Below are positions 1 through 8,327 of a stretch of DNA of 64,000 bases, piece after piece. Numbering within the stretch: the first letter of the stretch is position 1; each line of letters begins with the position of its first letter. Source of the DNA: Candidatus Gastranaerophilales bacterium. Its GTDB lineage: Bacteria > Cyanobacteriota > Vampirovibrionia > Gastranaerophilales > Gastranaerophilaceae. The notes beneath the pieces were generated by a model. The model ran no database searches. It saw nothing but the letters and a program-made list of their open reading frames with translations, and had not been told where the DNA came from. Where the stretch lies: assembly GCA_944324825.1 (NCBI GenBank), contig CALUXU010000002.1, positions 62,001-126,000 of the forward strand. Direction: 5' to 3'. Position numbers and translations under genes: made by a program.

Positions 1-701
1 GTTTGGAACATTCTTTTTATCCAGTACTTGTGAGATGAAACATTGTCACCGCCGGTTGTTGGAAGTGCAATTACACGTTTGTAACCGATTTTTTTCAAAT
101 CTTGAACTTTTTGTTGGATACCGGCTTGGTTTCCGTCAGCTTTGTTAGCAAATGTTCTTGAAAACTTTGATAAATCTTTTGCATTCGGATTTTTTATAAC
201 ATCACCGGTATTGTCTTCATGAAAACCTGCGTATGTATAACCGGGATTGAATGAATCATCCATAACAAGATACATAGGTCCATGGAGTTTTACGGAGGTA
301 CCGTTTGTTGTAAGAAGGTTGCAGCCGTCGCCGCAAAGTGATGCTGCATCATCTTTTGCATATTTAACAAATTTATTATCATGCTTATTAACTAATTTAT
401 AACGGTAAGCTACAGGTTCGGATTTCTTTAATTTCAATTCTTTTCCAGGGTCAATAAACGTACCTTCAGGTTTGAGTTGTTTAGTGAAGTAAGGTTTCAT
501 TTGTCCGTCTTGTTTTTTAACGGAATAAGAATAATCATAATCGTTTTTATTAACGTGATAAAACTCTACATAACAATCCCAATGTTTTGGATCGTATACA
601 AAATTGAAATTGTATCCCGGCTTACCGGTATTTGATACACTGTGTTGATATCCCTTGAACCCGACATCTTGTGCCGATTGCATGCTTTTCTTAATTTCCA
701 C
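1..701 (-). CDS. Possible GH13-like glycosidase, N-terminal part (3' end outside window)
   Basis: The reading frame is open from a GTG at 699-701 to the window edge (about 233 residues visible). The GTG has an ideal Shine-Dalgarno AAGGAG (709-714) 7 nt upstream; the alternative ATG at 681-683 has none. The first ~120 residues look like a beta-rich N-terminal domain. The visible C-terminal part reads like the start of an alpha-amylase-type barrel: a 'LKKIGYKRVIALPTTGG' strand, then 'SSHKYWIKRMFQ', which resembles the GH13 'S.HGY' region. Family assignment is an inference from this short resemblance; the catalytic residues would lie outside the window. Near the N-terminus is 'VGFKGY', similar to the SFKG stretch of other proteins here. 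A TATATA-type -10 region lies in the AT-rich DNA just upstream. Confidence 0.5.
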   Translation of the reverse strand, partial: MEIKKSMQSAQDVGFKGYQHSVSNTGKPGYNFNFVYDPKHWDCYVEFYHVNKNDYDYSYSVKKQDGQMKPYFTKQLKPEGTFIDPGKELKLKKSEPVAYRYKLVNKHDNKFVKYAKDDAASLCGDGCNLLTTNGTSVKLHGPMYLVMDDSFNPGYTYAGFHEDNTGDVIKNPNAKDLSKFSRTFANKADGNQAGIQQKVQDLKKIGYKRVIALPTTGGDNVSSHKYWIKRMFQ

Positions 702-885
702 TATGAAACTCCTTACCTTATATATAATAAAAACTCTGAACGCAATATATTGCTAGTTATAAGAGCCCACGTTACAAAATTTTACAAAATTTTTACAAGA
801 TATTTTTATATTATTAACACTGTTCACACATAAACTTTTTACAAATAAGGATACTAAGAAAATATTTATAAAACAACAATAATTT

Positions 886-2259
886 TTACGGAACAAAATG
901 AAGAAGGTATATTGTAACCAGAGAAAAATACACGAATAATCCGACCACATCAATTGTCGTAGCAATTACCGGCCCTGATGCAATAGCCGGATCAACCTTA
1001 AATTTTTTCAAAACAAAAGGTGTACAAGTCCCGATAATTGTTGCCGTAGTCATATTGATAACCATGGCAAGACCTACGATAACACCCAATGCAACGCTAT
1101 GCTGCCATCTTGATGTAACAAGGGTAACAAGAGCTCCGAATACAACCCCGATTAATAAACCGATTGCCGCTTCTCTGAATATATGATACATTGCAGATTT
1201 CAAATTGACCTGACCTGTAGACAAACCGCGCACCATCAGCGTAATACTCTGGGTTCCGATATTTCCTCCAAGACCCGCCAATAACGGCATAAATATCGCA
1301 ATAATAGGAAGAGCGTGTAATGTGCCGTCAAAAAAGTTTGCAACATTTACCGCAATAAATTCACCTATTAATGTGATGAAAAGCCAAGGAGTTCTTGCTT
1401 TAACCGCATGAAGAATATTCCCGGATAAAATATCGTCCTCGTCCTCAACCATTTCGGTTGCGATACCTGATGATGTATAAATTTCGTCAGTTGTTTCTTC
1501 TTCCACGATATCTTGAGCATCATCCCAGGTTACAATCCCTTTCAGTCTGTTATATAAATCAACAACAGGGAGTGCATTGAATTGATACTTCATAAACTCA
1601 TCAGCGATATAATCCTGAAGGTCGTCTACGTGAAGCTTTACGATATCACGAGTCATTATATCAACAACTTTTTGGTGCACCGGAGATGTTAAGAGTTTTC
1701 TTAAAGAAACAACCCCCATCAAATGATTTTGTTTATCGACAACGTATACGTAATACAAATCCATATTGTCTTTTTCCGCTTTAACCCGAATGGTATTCAA
1801 GACCCCTTCGACATCCATATCGGTGGAAACAGTCAAAACGAGAGGGTTCATAATCCCGCCGGCAGATTCTTCGTTGTATGTTAAAAGTTCTCTTACCTCT
1901 GATGAAAACTTGTGCGGCAGTTTGTCAAGATATGATTCGGTATCGTCGTCCTCCATATCACCAAGTACGTCCGCCGCTTCATCGTGAGGCATCTTGGCAA
2001 TCAAGCGGGAGGCATACTCTTCATCTACTTCTCCTAAGAGTTCTACCTGAAGCTGTGGCGGTAAATATTCAAGTAAATCCGCAGCTTTTTCTTCGTCTAA
2101 CTGCTTGAAACAGGCAAGACGTTCTTTAGGGTTAAGTTCAGAGAAAATATCCGTTAAATCGGCAGCGTGAAAACCGTCTAAAGTTTCCTTTAGCTGCTTT
2201 AGATTCTCGTCATCTATTATTTCCCGCAAGCGGTCTACTATGCTTTCAATATTTATCAT
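886..2259 (-). CDS. mgtE: Magnesium transporter MgtE
   Basis: Homodimeric Mg2+ channel/transporter of the inner membrane (457 aa, normal length). Order of domains: acidic helical MgtE_N superhelical domain (about 1-130), two CBS domains (about 130-255), a connecting helix, and a C-terminal five-helix membrane domain (about 280-457). The membrane signature 'GLGGNIGTQSITLMVRGL' is present, as is the terminal 'TTIDVVGLFVYF' helix. An in-frame ATG 15 bases further upstream would overlap the -10 box, so the start is placed at 2257-2259. There is no ribosome-binding site: a perfect TATAAT (2266-2271) ends 6 nt before the ATG, so the mRNA is predicted to be leaderless. It is divergent from argS, with 74 bp between the start codons. 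Confidence 0.96.
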   Translation of the reverse strand: MINIESIVDRLREIIDDENLKQLKETLDGFHAADLTDIFSELNPKERLACFKQLDEEKAADLLEYLPPQLQVELLGEVDEEYASRLIAKMPHDEAADVLGDMEDDDTESYLDKLPHKFSSEVRELLTYNEESAGGIMNPLVLTVSTDMDVEGVLNTIRVKAEKDNMDLYYVYVVDKQNHLMGVVSLRKLLTSPVHQKVVDIMTRDIVKLHVDDLQDYIADEFMKYQFNALPVVDLYNRLKGIVTWDDAQDIVEEETTDEIYTSSGIATEMVEDEDDILSGNILHAVKARTPWLFITLIGEFIAVNVANFFDGTLHALPIIAIFMPLLAGLGGNIGTQSITLMVRGLSTGQVNLKSAMYHIFREAAIGLLIGVVFGALVTLVTSRWQHSVALGVIVGLAMVINMTTATIIGTCTPFVLKKFKVDPAIASGPVIATTIDVVGLFVYFSLVTIYLLHFVP

Positions 2260-2265
2260 ATTCCC

Positions 2266-2271
2266 ATTATA
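2266..2271 (-). promoter_or_regulatory. -10 box of mgtE, leaderless spacing
   Basis: Perfect TATAAT on the minus strand followed by six bases (GGGAAT) and then the mgtE ATG. Transcription normally starts about 7 nt after the -10 box, which would be the A of the ATG. No convincing -35 box is seen. Confidence 0.7.
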
Positions 2272-2333
2272 CACGAAACATCTTTTTGCGTTATAATTAA
2301 CTTAATTGGAAGATTTATATGTGAGAGGTTAAT

Positions 2334-4043
2334 ATGTACAAAAATTTGTTACTTAATGATATAGAAAAAGCAATTATCAAAGCTGTTGAAAACAAACAAC
2401 TCGGAAGTATGGAAGAATATACAAAAGGTTCTCTAATTATAGAAAAACCGAAAAACCCTGACTTCGGAGATTTTGCGGTAAACGTGTCATCTCTTGCCCG
2501 TCAGGCAAAAATTGCACCTCCGATGATTGCAAACGCTATTGTTGAAAACCTCGAAAGTAAAGAATATGAAACCTCGGTAATCGGCGGATTTATTAATTTT
2601 AAACTTTCTGATAAGCTTTTGACCGATGTTATAAAAGAAATTCTTGAGAAGAAAGAAAACTACGGAAAAGGCGAAAACGTTACACCTGAAAAAATTATTC
2701 TTGAATACGTATCCGCAAACCCGACAGGTCCGTTCCATATCGGACACGGAAGATGGGCTGCAATGGGCAGTGCGCTTGCAAACCTTCTAAAATTCTACGG
2801 ATATGATGTTTTTCAGGAATTTTATATAAACGATGCAGGCTCCCAAATCCAAAAACTGGGACGCTCGCTTTTAATCCGCGTAAAACAAGAGCTCGGCGAA
2901 AATGTTGATTTTCCTGAAGATGAAGAAGAAAGAAAAAATTATTATGCCGGAGAATACCTTATACCGGTTGCAAAAAAATTCCTTGAAGAAAATAAACCGA
3001 CAGAAGATATAAACGTATTATCTGATTACGCAAAGAACTATATGGAAAATGTTCAAAAAGAGCTTCTTGAAAAATTCAGGGTTCATTTTGACAAATTCTA
3101 CTCAGAGCTTGACCTGCATAAATCAGGCAAAGTTGATGCCAGCTACAAAAAACTGCAGGAGAGCGGCAAACTCTACGAAAAAGACGGCGCTATGTGGTTT
3201 AAATCCTCTGAATACGGCGACGATCAGGACAGAGTTATCAAAAAAGCAGACGGCTCTAATACATACCTGACGGCAGATATTGCGTATCATATTGATAAAC
3301 TTGAAAGAGGTTTCGACAGATTGATTAATATCTGGGGGGCAGACCACCATGGTTATGTTCCTCGGGTAAAAGCATCTATTGAAGCACTCGGCTACGACCC
3401 GAATAAACTTGAAGTTCTTTTAGGACAGCTTGTAAACCTCGTTATAAACGGAGAAGAAGTCCGTATGGGGAAACGCAGAAATATGGTAACATTAGAAGAA
3501 CTCATTGATGAAGTCGGTATTGATGCAACCAGATTCTGGATGTGTATGAGAAATATTGATACAACTCTTGATTTTGATATTGAACTTGCCAAAACAGCTT
3601 CAGACGAAAACCCTGTATTCTACGTTCAGTATGCGCACGCGAGAGTTTGTTCAATTCTGAGAAACCTTGTAAAAGAAAAACTGAATACGGAAACAGGAGA
3701 AAAAGCACCTGCTCCGATGAGTGATGAAGAATTCAAAAAAGCAATTTCTACGGTTGATTATAAATCAATGGAAAAAGCGATACCAACAGCTAAAAAACTA
3801 ATTCTGAAGCTTGAAGAATACAAATCAATGATTGAAGCATCAGCAAAAAACAGAACAGTATATACCGTATGCCGATATGTTCAGGAATTAGCAGGCGAGT
3901 TCCATTCGTTCTATAACTCTAACAGAGTTATTACAGACGACAGAGAGCTTATGGAGGCAAGGGTTGCTATTGTTTATTCAATAAAAACTGTCTTGAAAAA
4001 TGCACTTGATATACTTGCGGTAGAAGCACCGGAAAGAATGTAG
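2334..4043 (+). CDS. argS: Arginyl-tRNA synthetase
   Basis: Class I aminoacyl-tRNA synthetase that charges tRNA-Arg in the cytoplasm (569 aa, typical). The N-terminal Add1 domain (1-100) is followed by the HIGH signature in 'GPFHIGHGRWAAMG' (about residue 132), the catalytic Rossmann domain, a 'VRMGKRRNMVTLEEL' segment in the KMSKS position (degenerate, as usual for bacterial ArgRS), and the C-terminal DALR anticodon-binding domain ending 'AVEAPERM'. The start has a GAGAGG Shine-Dalgarno 5 nt upstream. A TATAAT at 2292-2297 gives a leader of roughly 30 nt, unlike the divergent mgtE. The gene stands alone. Confidence 0.97.
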   Translation: MYKNLLLNDIEKAIIKAVENKQLGSMEEYTKGSLIIEKPKNPDFGDFAVNVSSLARQAKIAPPMIANAIVENLESKEYETSVIGGFINFKLSDKLLTDVIKEILEKKENYGKGENVTPEKIILEYVSANPTGPFHIGHGRWAAMGSALANLLKFYGYDVFQEFYINDAGSQIQKLGRSLLIRVKQELGENVDFPEDEEERKNYYAGEYLIPVAKKFLEENKPTEDINVLSDYAKNYMENVQKELLEKFRVHFDKFYSELDLHKSGKVDASYKKLQESGKLYEKDGAMWFKSSEYGDDQDRVIKKADGSNTYLTADIAYHIDKLERGFDRLINIWGADHHGYVPRVKASIEALGYDPNKLEVLLGQLVNLVINGEEVRMGKRRNMVTLEELIDEVGIDATRFWMCMRNIDTTLDFDIELAKTASDENPVFYVQYAHARVCSILRNLVKEKLNTETGEKAPAPMSDEEFKKAISTVDYKSMEKAIPTAKKLILKLEEYKSMIEASAKNRTVYTVCRYVQELAGEFHSFYNSNRVITDDRELMEARVAIVYSIKTVLKNALDILAVEAPERM

Positions 4044-4119
4044 ATTACGAAAAAAGCAATAATATATAAAAGACCAGTCTATTGCAATAAATAACTATAA
4101 TAAAAATGTATTTGAATAT

Positions 4120-4398
4120 ATGCAGAATAATAATATATTCTTTTTAACGGTTAATTTTGCTGACGACCCTATCGGGTTCCCTGTTTCCAGAAATTACACC
4201 GCTGATGAATTACAGAATATGAATTCTCTGATATTTTCAGATTCATCAAAAGGGTTTATATACAATAAATCAAACGTAAAAAGCCCTGCAACATTTATAA
4301 TGGCTCACTCTTCATACTGGAAGCACCCGAAAAAATTTGCAAAAGCAATGAGAGATGCGTATATTGAAGGATACAAAAACTTCTATCCTCAAGGATAA
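4120..4398 (+). CDS. Small hypothetical protein
   Basis: Open frame of 92 codons between argS and an opposing ABC permease. The product is soluble, with no signal peptide or membrane segment and no family I recognise. It starts 'MQNNNIFFLTVNFADDPIGF' and has a basic, aromatic C-terminal half (e.g. 'SSYWKHPKKFAKAMRDAYIEGYKNFYPQG'-like composition). No clear ribosome-binding site precedes the ATG; a TATAAT lies about 20 bp upstream. The codon pattern looks like that of neighbouring genes and no longer frame competes, so it is probably real, but its start and role are uncertain. Confidence 0.5.
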   Translation: MQNNNIFFLTVNFADDPIGFPVSRNYTADELQNMNSLIFSDSSKGFIYNKSNVKSPATFIMAHSSYWKHPKKFAKAMRDAYIEGYKNFYPQG

Positions 4399-4439
4399 AA
4401 GCAGTGTATTAAGGCTTATACAGCCTCTATATCAAATAT

Positions 4440-5327
4440 TTACGATTCCGTTTCATTGTAAACTATCTTTTTTCTCAATTTCCATTGGGCAAGAACCAGA
4501 ACAAATATAATTGCAAAAAGAATATAAGCTATCGCACTGGCTTTCCCTATATCAAAAAACTCAAATGCGTATTTATATATAGAATAAACCATAACCATTG
4601 TACTGTTATCAGGCCCGCCCTCCGTCATTATATAAATTAAATCGAAAACCTGAAACGAAGATATAGTTGTTATTACAATCACAAAAAATATAGTCGGGCT
4701 CAAAAGAGGTACCGTCACATTCTTAAACGTCTGCCAGGTATTAGCTCCGTCTATCTTTGCCGCTTCAAGAACTTCTTGATTTATTGTTGATAACCCTGAT
4801 AAAAAGATTATCATATTGTATCCGATTAATTTCCATACAGAAACGGTTATCAGGGCAGGCATCGCAAATCGCGCATCATACAGCCATTTTATATTAAGAT
4901 GAAATAACTGGTTCAAAAGCCCGATATTCGGGTCAAATATCCACTGCCATACAATCGCAATTACTATCATCGGCGTTATAAAAGGCAGGAAATAAGCGGT
5001 TTTATAAAAATTACTCCCTCTTATTTTGTTATTCAAAATACATGCCAGCACAAGCGGTATAATAACTGCAAATACAGATGTTGAGATTGCAAAAACAAAC
5101 GTATTAATCAGAACCTGCAAAAAAGAGGAATCTGTTAAGACCTCTCTATAGTTATTCAATCCCGCAAAACTCATCGGGGATAATAAATCCCAGTTTACAA
5201 AACTCAAAGAGAACGAAAATATTACGGGAATAACAATAAAAATTAATGTTCCGAGAACTGCCGGCAGTATAAAAATAAGTGCCGTGAGTTTATCATTTTT
5301 GTTAACGTTTGATTGAAAGTTCGCCAT
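4440..5327 (-). CDS. Sugar ABC transporter permease (MalF/UgpA type)
   Basis: Inner-membrane permease of a binding-protein-dependent carbohydrate importer (295 aa, six predicted helices). It has the BPD_transp_1 fold with the EAA loop 'EAAKIDGANTWQTFKNVTVPLL'-type segment (about residues 185-205) that docks on the ATPase. The N-terminal 'LIFILPAVLGTLIFIVIPVI' helix and 'GLNNY' loop are typical of the MalF/UgpA side. No substrate-binding protein, second permease or ATPase lies beside it, so the substrate cannot be told. No Shine-Dalgarno; TATAAT at 5339-5344 lies 11 nt before the ATG, leaving at most a very short leader. Downstream is a convergent hypothetical gene. Confidence 0.9.
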   Translation of the reverse strand: MANFQSNVNKNDKLTALIFILPAVLGTLIFIVIPVIFSFSLSFVNWDLLSPMSFAGLNNYREVLTDSSFLQVLINTFVFAISTSVFAVIIPLVLACILNNKIRGSNFYKTAYFLPFITPMIVIAIVWQWIFDPNIGLLNQLFHLNIKWLYDARFAMPALITVSVWKLIGYNMIIFLSGLSTINQEVLEAAKIDGANTWQTFKNVTVPLLSPTIFFVIVITTISSFQVFDLIYIMTEGGPDNSTMVMVYSIYKYAFEFFDIGKASAIAYILFAIIFVLVLAQWKLRKKIVYNETES

Positions 5328-5381
5328 ATTTATACTAAATTATACTTAAAAGTAGTACGTTGGTAAATATAGGAGATTAAG

Positions 5382-6872
5382 ATGTTATCTTTAGCAGCAT
5401 TCGGTAAAAACGATATCAGAGGGATTTATAACGAAGACATAACGGAAGAGCTTTATTACTATACGGGTAAAGCATTTGTTAAATACGTTTCAAACCAATC
5501 AGGAGTTTTAAATCCTAATATTTGGATAACCGTCTGCCGCGATGCGAGAACACATTCACCTTCTTTATCGGAAGCTCTCATAAAAGGGATTCTATCAACA
5601 GGTGCAAATGTTGTTGACTTAGGACTTGCTCCTACACCGATAGGTTATTATTCGGAAGCTGCAGGGGTTCCAAAGTTTTTAACAAATAATCAACCTGTTC
5701 TCGGAGCATTGATTGTAACAGCAAGCCACAACCCGAGCCAATATAACGGGTTAAAGATGACATACGGACATCAAACCTTGAACGAAGAACAGATTAAAGA
5801 CGTCAAAGCCCTAACCGAAGCGGAATACAGAATTCAATCTCCGACCGTACGCGAAGGACAGCTGAAAGAGTATGATTTAATTCACGATTATATTACCGAA
5901 ATGAAGGGAGAATTTTCAAATCTTTCACGACTTATACACGGGAATATAAAAGTAGTTGTAGACAGCGGTAACGCGACAGGCGGTATCGTAGGACCTCAAC
6001 TTTACAGAGAACTCGGATGCAAAGTTGTTGAATTGTATTCAACTCCTGACGGCAGGTTCCCTAACCACCACCCAAACCCGAGCGATCCTAAAAACCTTGA
6101 GGATTTAAAGAAAGCGGTTATTAAAGAAAAAGCCGATATTGGTATTGCCTTTGACGGTGACAGCGACAGAATCGGAATTGTTGATTCCTTAGGCAACCAT
6201 TTGACCGGAGACAAACTGCTTTTAATCTATGCTATTGATGTTATCGAACAATATAAGAAGAAAAATATTTCTCCTGTCATTGTATCTGAGGTTAAATGTT
6301 CACAAGTTCTGTTTGATACCATTAACAAACTCGGGGGTAAAGCAGTTATGTGTAAAACAGGCCACGGCTACATAAAAAGCAAAATGAAAGAAACAGGTGC
6401 CGTTCTCGCGGGAGAAATGAGCGGTCACACCTTCTTTAAAGACAGATACTACGGATTTGATGATGCGATATATGCAGGGTGCAGAATTATTGAGATTCTG
6501 GCAAAACAAAAAATCCAAAACCCTGATTTTACAATCGAGGATTTATTGGCACCGTTTAACGCAGTTTATTCATCTCCCGAACTCAGACTTCCGTGCCCGA
6601 ATGAACTTAAAAAGTCTGTTCTTGCAGGTTTTGAAAATTTTGTAAAACAAAACAAGAATGCCTTTGGAGATGAAATAAAAGACATTATCACATTAGACGG
6701 TATGAGAATCGTATTTGACGGCGGTTTTGCACTGGTAAGACAAAGTAATACCGAACCGGTTTTCACACTCCGTTTTGAGGCTAAATCAGAGCTTAATTGC
6801 GATATCTATCGTGATGTTATGGTTAAAGAGTTGGAAACGTTAATAAAAGAGCAGCAGTCAGCAAAAGTGTAG
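5382..6872 (+). CDS. Phosphomannomutase/phosphoglucomutase
   Basis: Alpha-D-phosphohexomutase (496 aa) interconverting hexose 6- and 1-phosphates, feeding GDP-mannose or dTDP/UDP-sugar synthesis. All four domain signatures are visible: phospho-serine loop 'TASHNPSQYNG' (about residue 117), metal site 'DGDSDRIGIVD' (about 256), sugar-binding 'GEMSGHTFF' (about 345) and phosphate-binding 'RQSNTEPVFTLR' (about 455). Mannose versus glucose preference cannot be decided by eye; the ManB/AlgC type is likelier. AGGAG lies 6 nt before the ATG. A hairpin that overlaps the stop codon ends the transcript. The product probably serves the surface polysaccharide genes elsewhere in this window. Confidence 0.92.
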   Translation: MLSLAAFGKNDIRGIYNEDITEELYYYTGKAFVKYVSNQSGVLNPNIWITVCRDARTHSPSLSEALIKGILSTGANVVDLGLAPTPIGYYSEAAGVPKFLTNNQPVLGALIVTASHNPSQYNGLKMTYGHQTLNEEQIKDVKALTEAEYRIQSPTVREGQLKEYDLIHDYITEMKGEFSNLSRLIHGNIKVVVDSGNATGGIVGPQLYRELGCKVVELYSTPDGRFPNHHPNPSDPKNLEDLKKAVIKEKADIGIAFDGDSDRIGIVDSLGNHLTGDKLLLIYAIDVIEQYKKKNISPVIVSEVKCSQVLFDTINKLGGKAVMCKTGHGYIKSKMKETGAVLAGEMSGHTFFKDRYYGFDDAIYAGCRIIEILAKQKIQNPDFTIEDLLAPFNAVYSSPELRLPCPNELKKSVLAGFENFVKQNKNAFGDEIKDIITLDGMRIVFDGGFALVRQSNTEPVFTLRFEAKSELNCDIYRDVMVKELETLIKEQQSAKV

Positions 6873-6885
6873 TTTTTACACTTTT
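6863..6885 (+). terminator. Hairpin terminator after phosphomannomutase
   Basis: A 9-bp perfect stem (AAAAGTGTA at 6863-6871, TACACTTTT at 6877-6885) with a 5-nt loop overlaps the stop codon. The right arm supplies the T-run, and the left arm supplies a T-run on the other strand, so it could also end the converging minus-strand gene at 6903. Confidence 0.7.
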
Positions 6886-6902
6886 ATTCCGGTATACTCC
6901 CG

Positions 6903-7142
6903 CTACTGAGCAAGGACAACGGGCTCGTATTTTGCAGCCTTTGCATTGACAGCATAGCAGACTATTGACAATCTTTGTGCCAGTTTCAAATAATTCAATG
7001 CGTTATTTGATGCAATATTCATTACATCCATAACCTCATCAGGAGAATATTTCGACTCCAAATTATCGTGGTTATCCACTTTTTCCTGCGCGTATTTCTC
7101 TACTAACAATTTGTCAATAAAATCTCTAGCCCCAATTGCCAT
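6903..7142 (-). CDS. Small hypothetical protein (79 aa)
   Basis: Helical, charged N-terminal half and a more hydrophobic C-terminal part ('NALNYLKLAQRLSIVCYAVNAKAA'); no signal peptide, no recognised domain. AAGGGG sits 8 nt before the ATG. The upstream region shares an extended promoter-like block with the unrelated gene at 14443-15450 (see 7187-7258), suggesting co-regulation of the two. It converges on the phosphomannomutase terminator. Confidence 0.7.
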   Translation of the reverse strand: MAIGARDFIDKLLVEKYAQEKVDNHDNLESKYSPDEVMDVMNIASNNALNYLKLAQRLSIVCYAVNAKAAKYEPVVLAQ

Positions 7143-7186
7143 ACTTTATACCCCTTATTAAATTGTTCCTCGTCCTAATATTTTCT

Positions 7187-7258
7187 TCCTTATATATATA
7201 AAGTATATAAAGATTAAATAATTGACTTTTTAAAGGGATATGTTAAGTTTTCGTTACA
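7187..7258 (-). promoter_or_regulatory. Promoter block shared with the 14443-15450 gene
   Basis: About 72 bp align with 15477-15548 with few gaps. On the plus strand the common order is TTATATATATAAAGTATATA, a variable 6-9 nt, ATAATTGACTTTTT, then GTTAA and GTTACATT. On the coding (minus) strand this ends in TATACTTTATATATATAA just upstream of the leader. The conserved order between two non-homologous genes points to a shared promoter/operator rather than chance. Confidence 0.6.
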
Positions 7259-7263
7259 TTATC

Positions 7264-8292
7264 TTAGCATCTTGAAAATACTTCTACATCGACATCATCA
7301 TAGGTATTGTCAAAGAAGAATGCAGAAGATGCGACCATTGAAGCGTTATCCGTACAATACTTCATTATAGGGGCATTTACTCTGTAACCGTCTTTTTCAA
7401 GTTCAAATATTTTTCTTCTGATTTCAGAATTTGCAGCAACACCGCCGGCAATTACAACCTGTTTATACCCCTTCACCTCAAGAGCGTGCCTGACTTTTTT
7501 TATAAGGGTTTCGGATACTGTTTCCTGAAAACTGGCACAAATATCCGCAACAGGAAGCTCTTTACCGTCAAAAGATTTAACGAGTCTTGATGCCGCAGTT
7601 TTTAAACCGCTGAAGCTGAAATCGAATTCTCCGACTTTAGCCTCCGGAAGCTTAAACGCGTGAGGGTTTCCCTCCTGAGCCATCTTATCAAGTTTAGGAC
7701 CGCCGGGATAAGGCAAGCCGATTAAACGTGCGACTTTATCATACGCTTCTCCTACCGCATCATCAATGGTTTCGCCTATTATTTCCAACTCCGAATAAGA
7801 TTTCACATCGATTAATTGTGTATGTCCGCCGCTAACCAAAAGTGCAATAAACGGCGGCTCCAAATCAGTATCAATAAAGTTTGCACTAACGTGTGCATTC
7901 AAATGATTAACACCGATAAACGGTTTATCGTGAACAAGAGCAAGTGTTTTTGTTGCATTAAGTCCGACAAGCAGGCAGCCGACAAGCCCAGGTCCGACAG
8001 TTCCGGCAAATGCAGAGATATCCTCAGGTTTTAAACCTGCATCATTAAAAGTTTTATCTATAACAACATTAATCGCCTCCAAATGCTCTCTTGCAGCAAT
8101 TTCCGGAATAACACCGCCATACTGTTCGTGTGTCTTAATCTGCGATGCAACAGTATTTGCAATAACTTTTCTTCCGCCTTGAACAATAGCGCAGGCCGTT
8201 TCATCACAGCTGGTTTCAATTGCCATAATATAGCTGTTTTCGTCTAATGTTACAGGCGTGTTACTAAATAATGTATTTTTAATCTTGTTCAT
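7264..8292 (-). CDS. tsaD: tRNA N6-threonylcarbamoyladenosine transferase TsaD
   Basis: Cytoplasmic enzyme that, with TsaB/TsaE, transfers threonylcarbamoyl to A37 of ANN-decoding tRNAs (342 aa). ASKHA-fold signatures: 'MAIETSCDETACAIV' phosphate loop (about residue 23), metal-binding 'HLNAH' (about 130), 'LLVSGGHTQL' and 'PGGPKLD', and the C-terminal 'YCTDNASM' segment. Compared with most family members the N-terminus carries about 20 extra residues. The ATG at 8290-8292 is preceded by TATAAT and exactly six bases, with no Shine-Dalgarno, so the transcript is predicted leaderless. Divergent from obg with 35 bp between start codons. Confidence 0.96.
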   Translation of the reverse strand: MNKIKNTLFSNTPVTLDENSYIMAIETSCDETACAIVQGGRKVIANTVASQIKTHEQYGGVIPEIAAREHLEAINVVIDKTFNDAGLKPEDISAFAGTVGPGLVGCLLVGLNATKTLALVHDKPFIGVNHLNAHVSANFIDTDLEPPFIALLVSGGHTQLIDVKSYSELEIIGETIDDAVGEAYDKVARLIGLPYPGGPKLDKMAQEGNPHAFKLPEAKVGEFDFSFSGLKTAASRLVKSFDGKELPVADICASFQETVSETLIKKVRHALEVKGYKQVVIAGGVAANSEIRRKIFELEKDGYRVNAPIMKYCTDNASMVASSAFFFDNTYDDVDVEVFSRC

Positions 8293-8298
8293 AGTACC

Positions 8299-8326
8299 AT
8301 TATAGAGCAATCATAGGATAAAGCAA
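8299..8326 (-). promoter_or_regulatory. tsaD promoter, leaderless spacing
   Basis: Minus-strand TTGCTT (8321-8326), 16 bp, TATAAT (8299-8304), then six bases (GGTACT) and the tsaD ATG. The -35 box overlaps the leader of the divergent obg gene. Confidence 0.65.
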
Positions 8327-8327
8327 A

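Noticed and set aside
753-965. Minus-strand ORF overlapping the end of mgtE
   Set aside because: Low-complexity, Phe/Ile/Cys-rich product from AT-rich DNA with no ribosome-binding site.
2260-2274. Longer N-terminus for mgtE starting MYNGNM
   Set aside because: The extra codons are the -10 box itself (TATAAT read as Tyr-Asn); the same artefact occurs for tsaD and radA.
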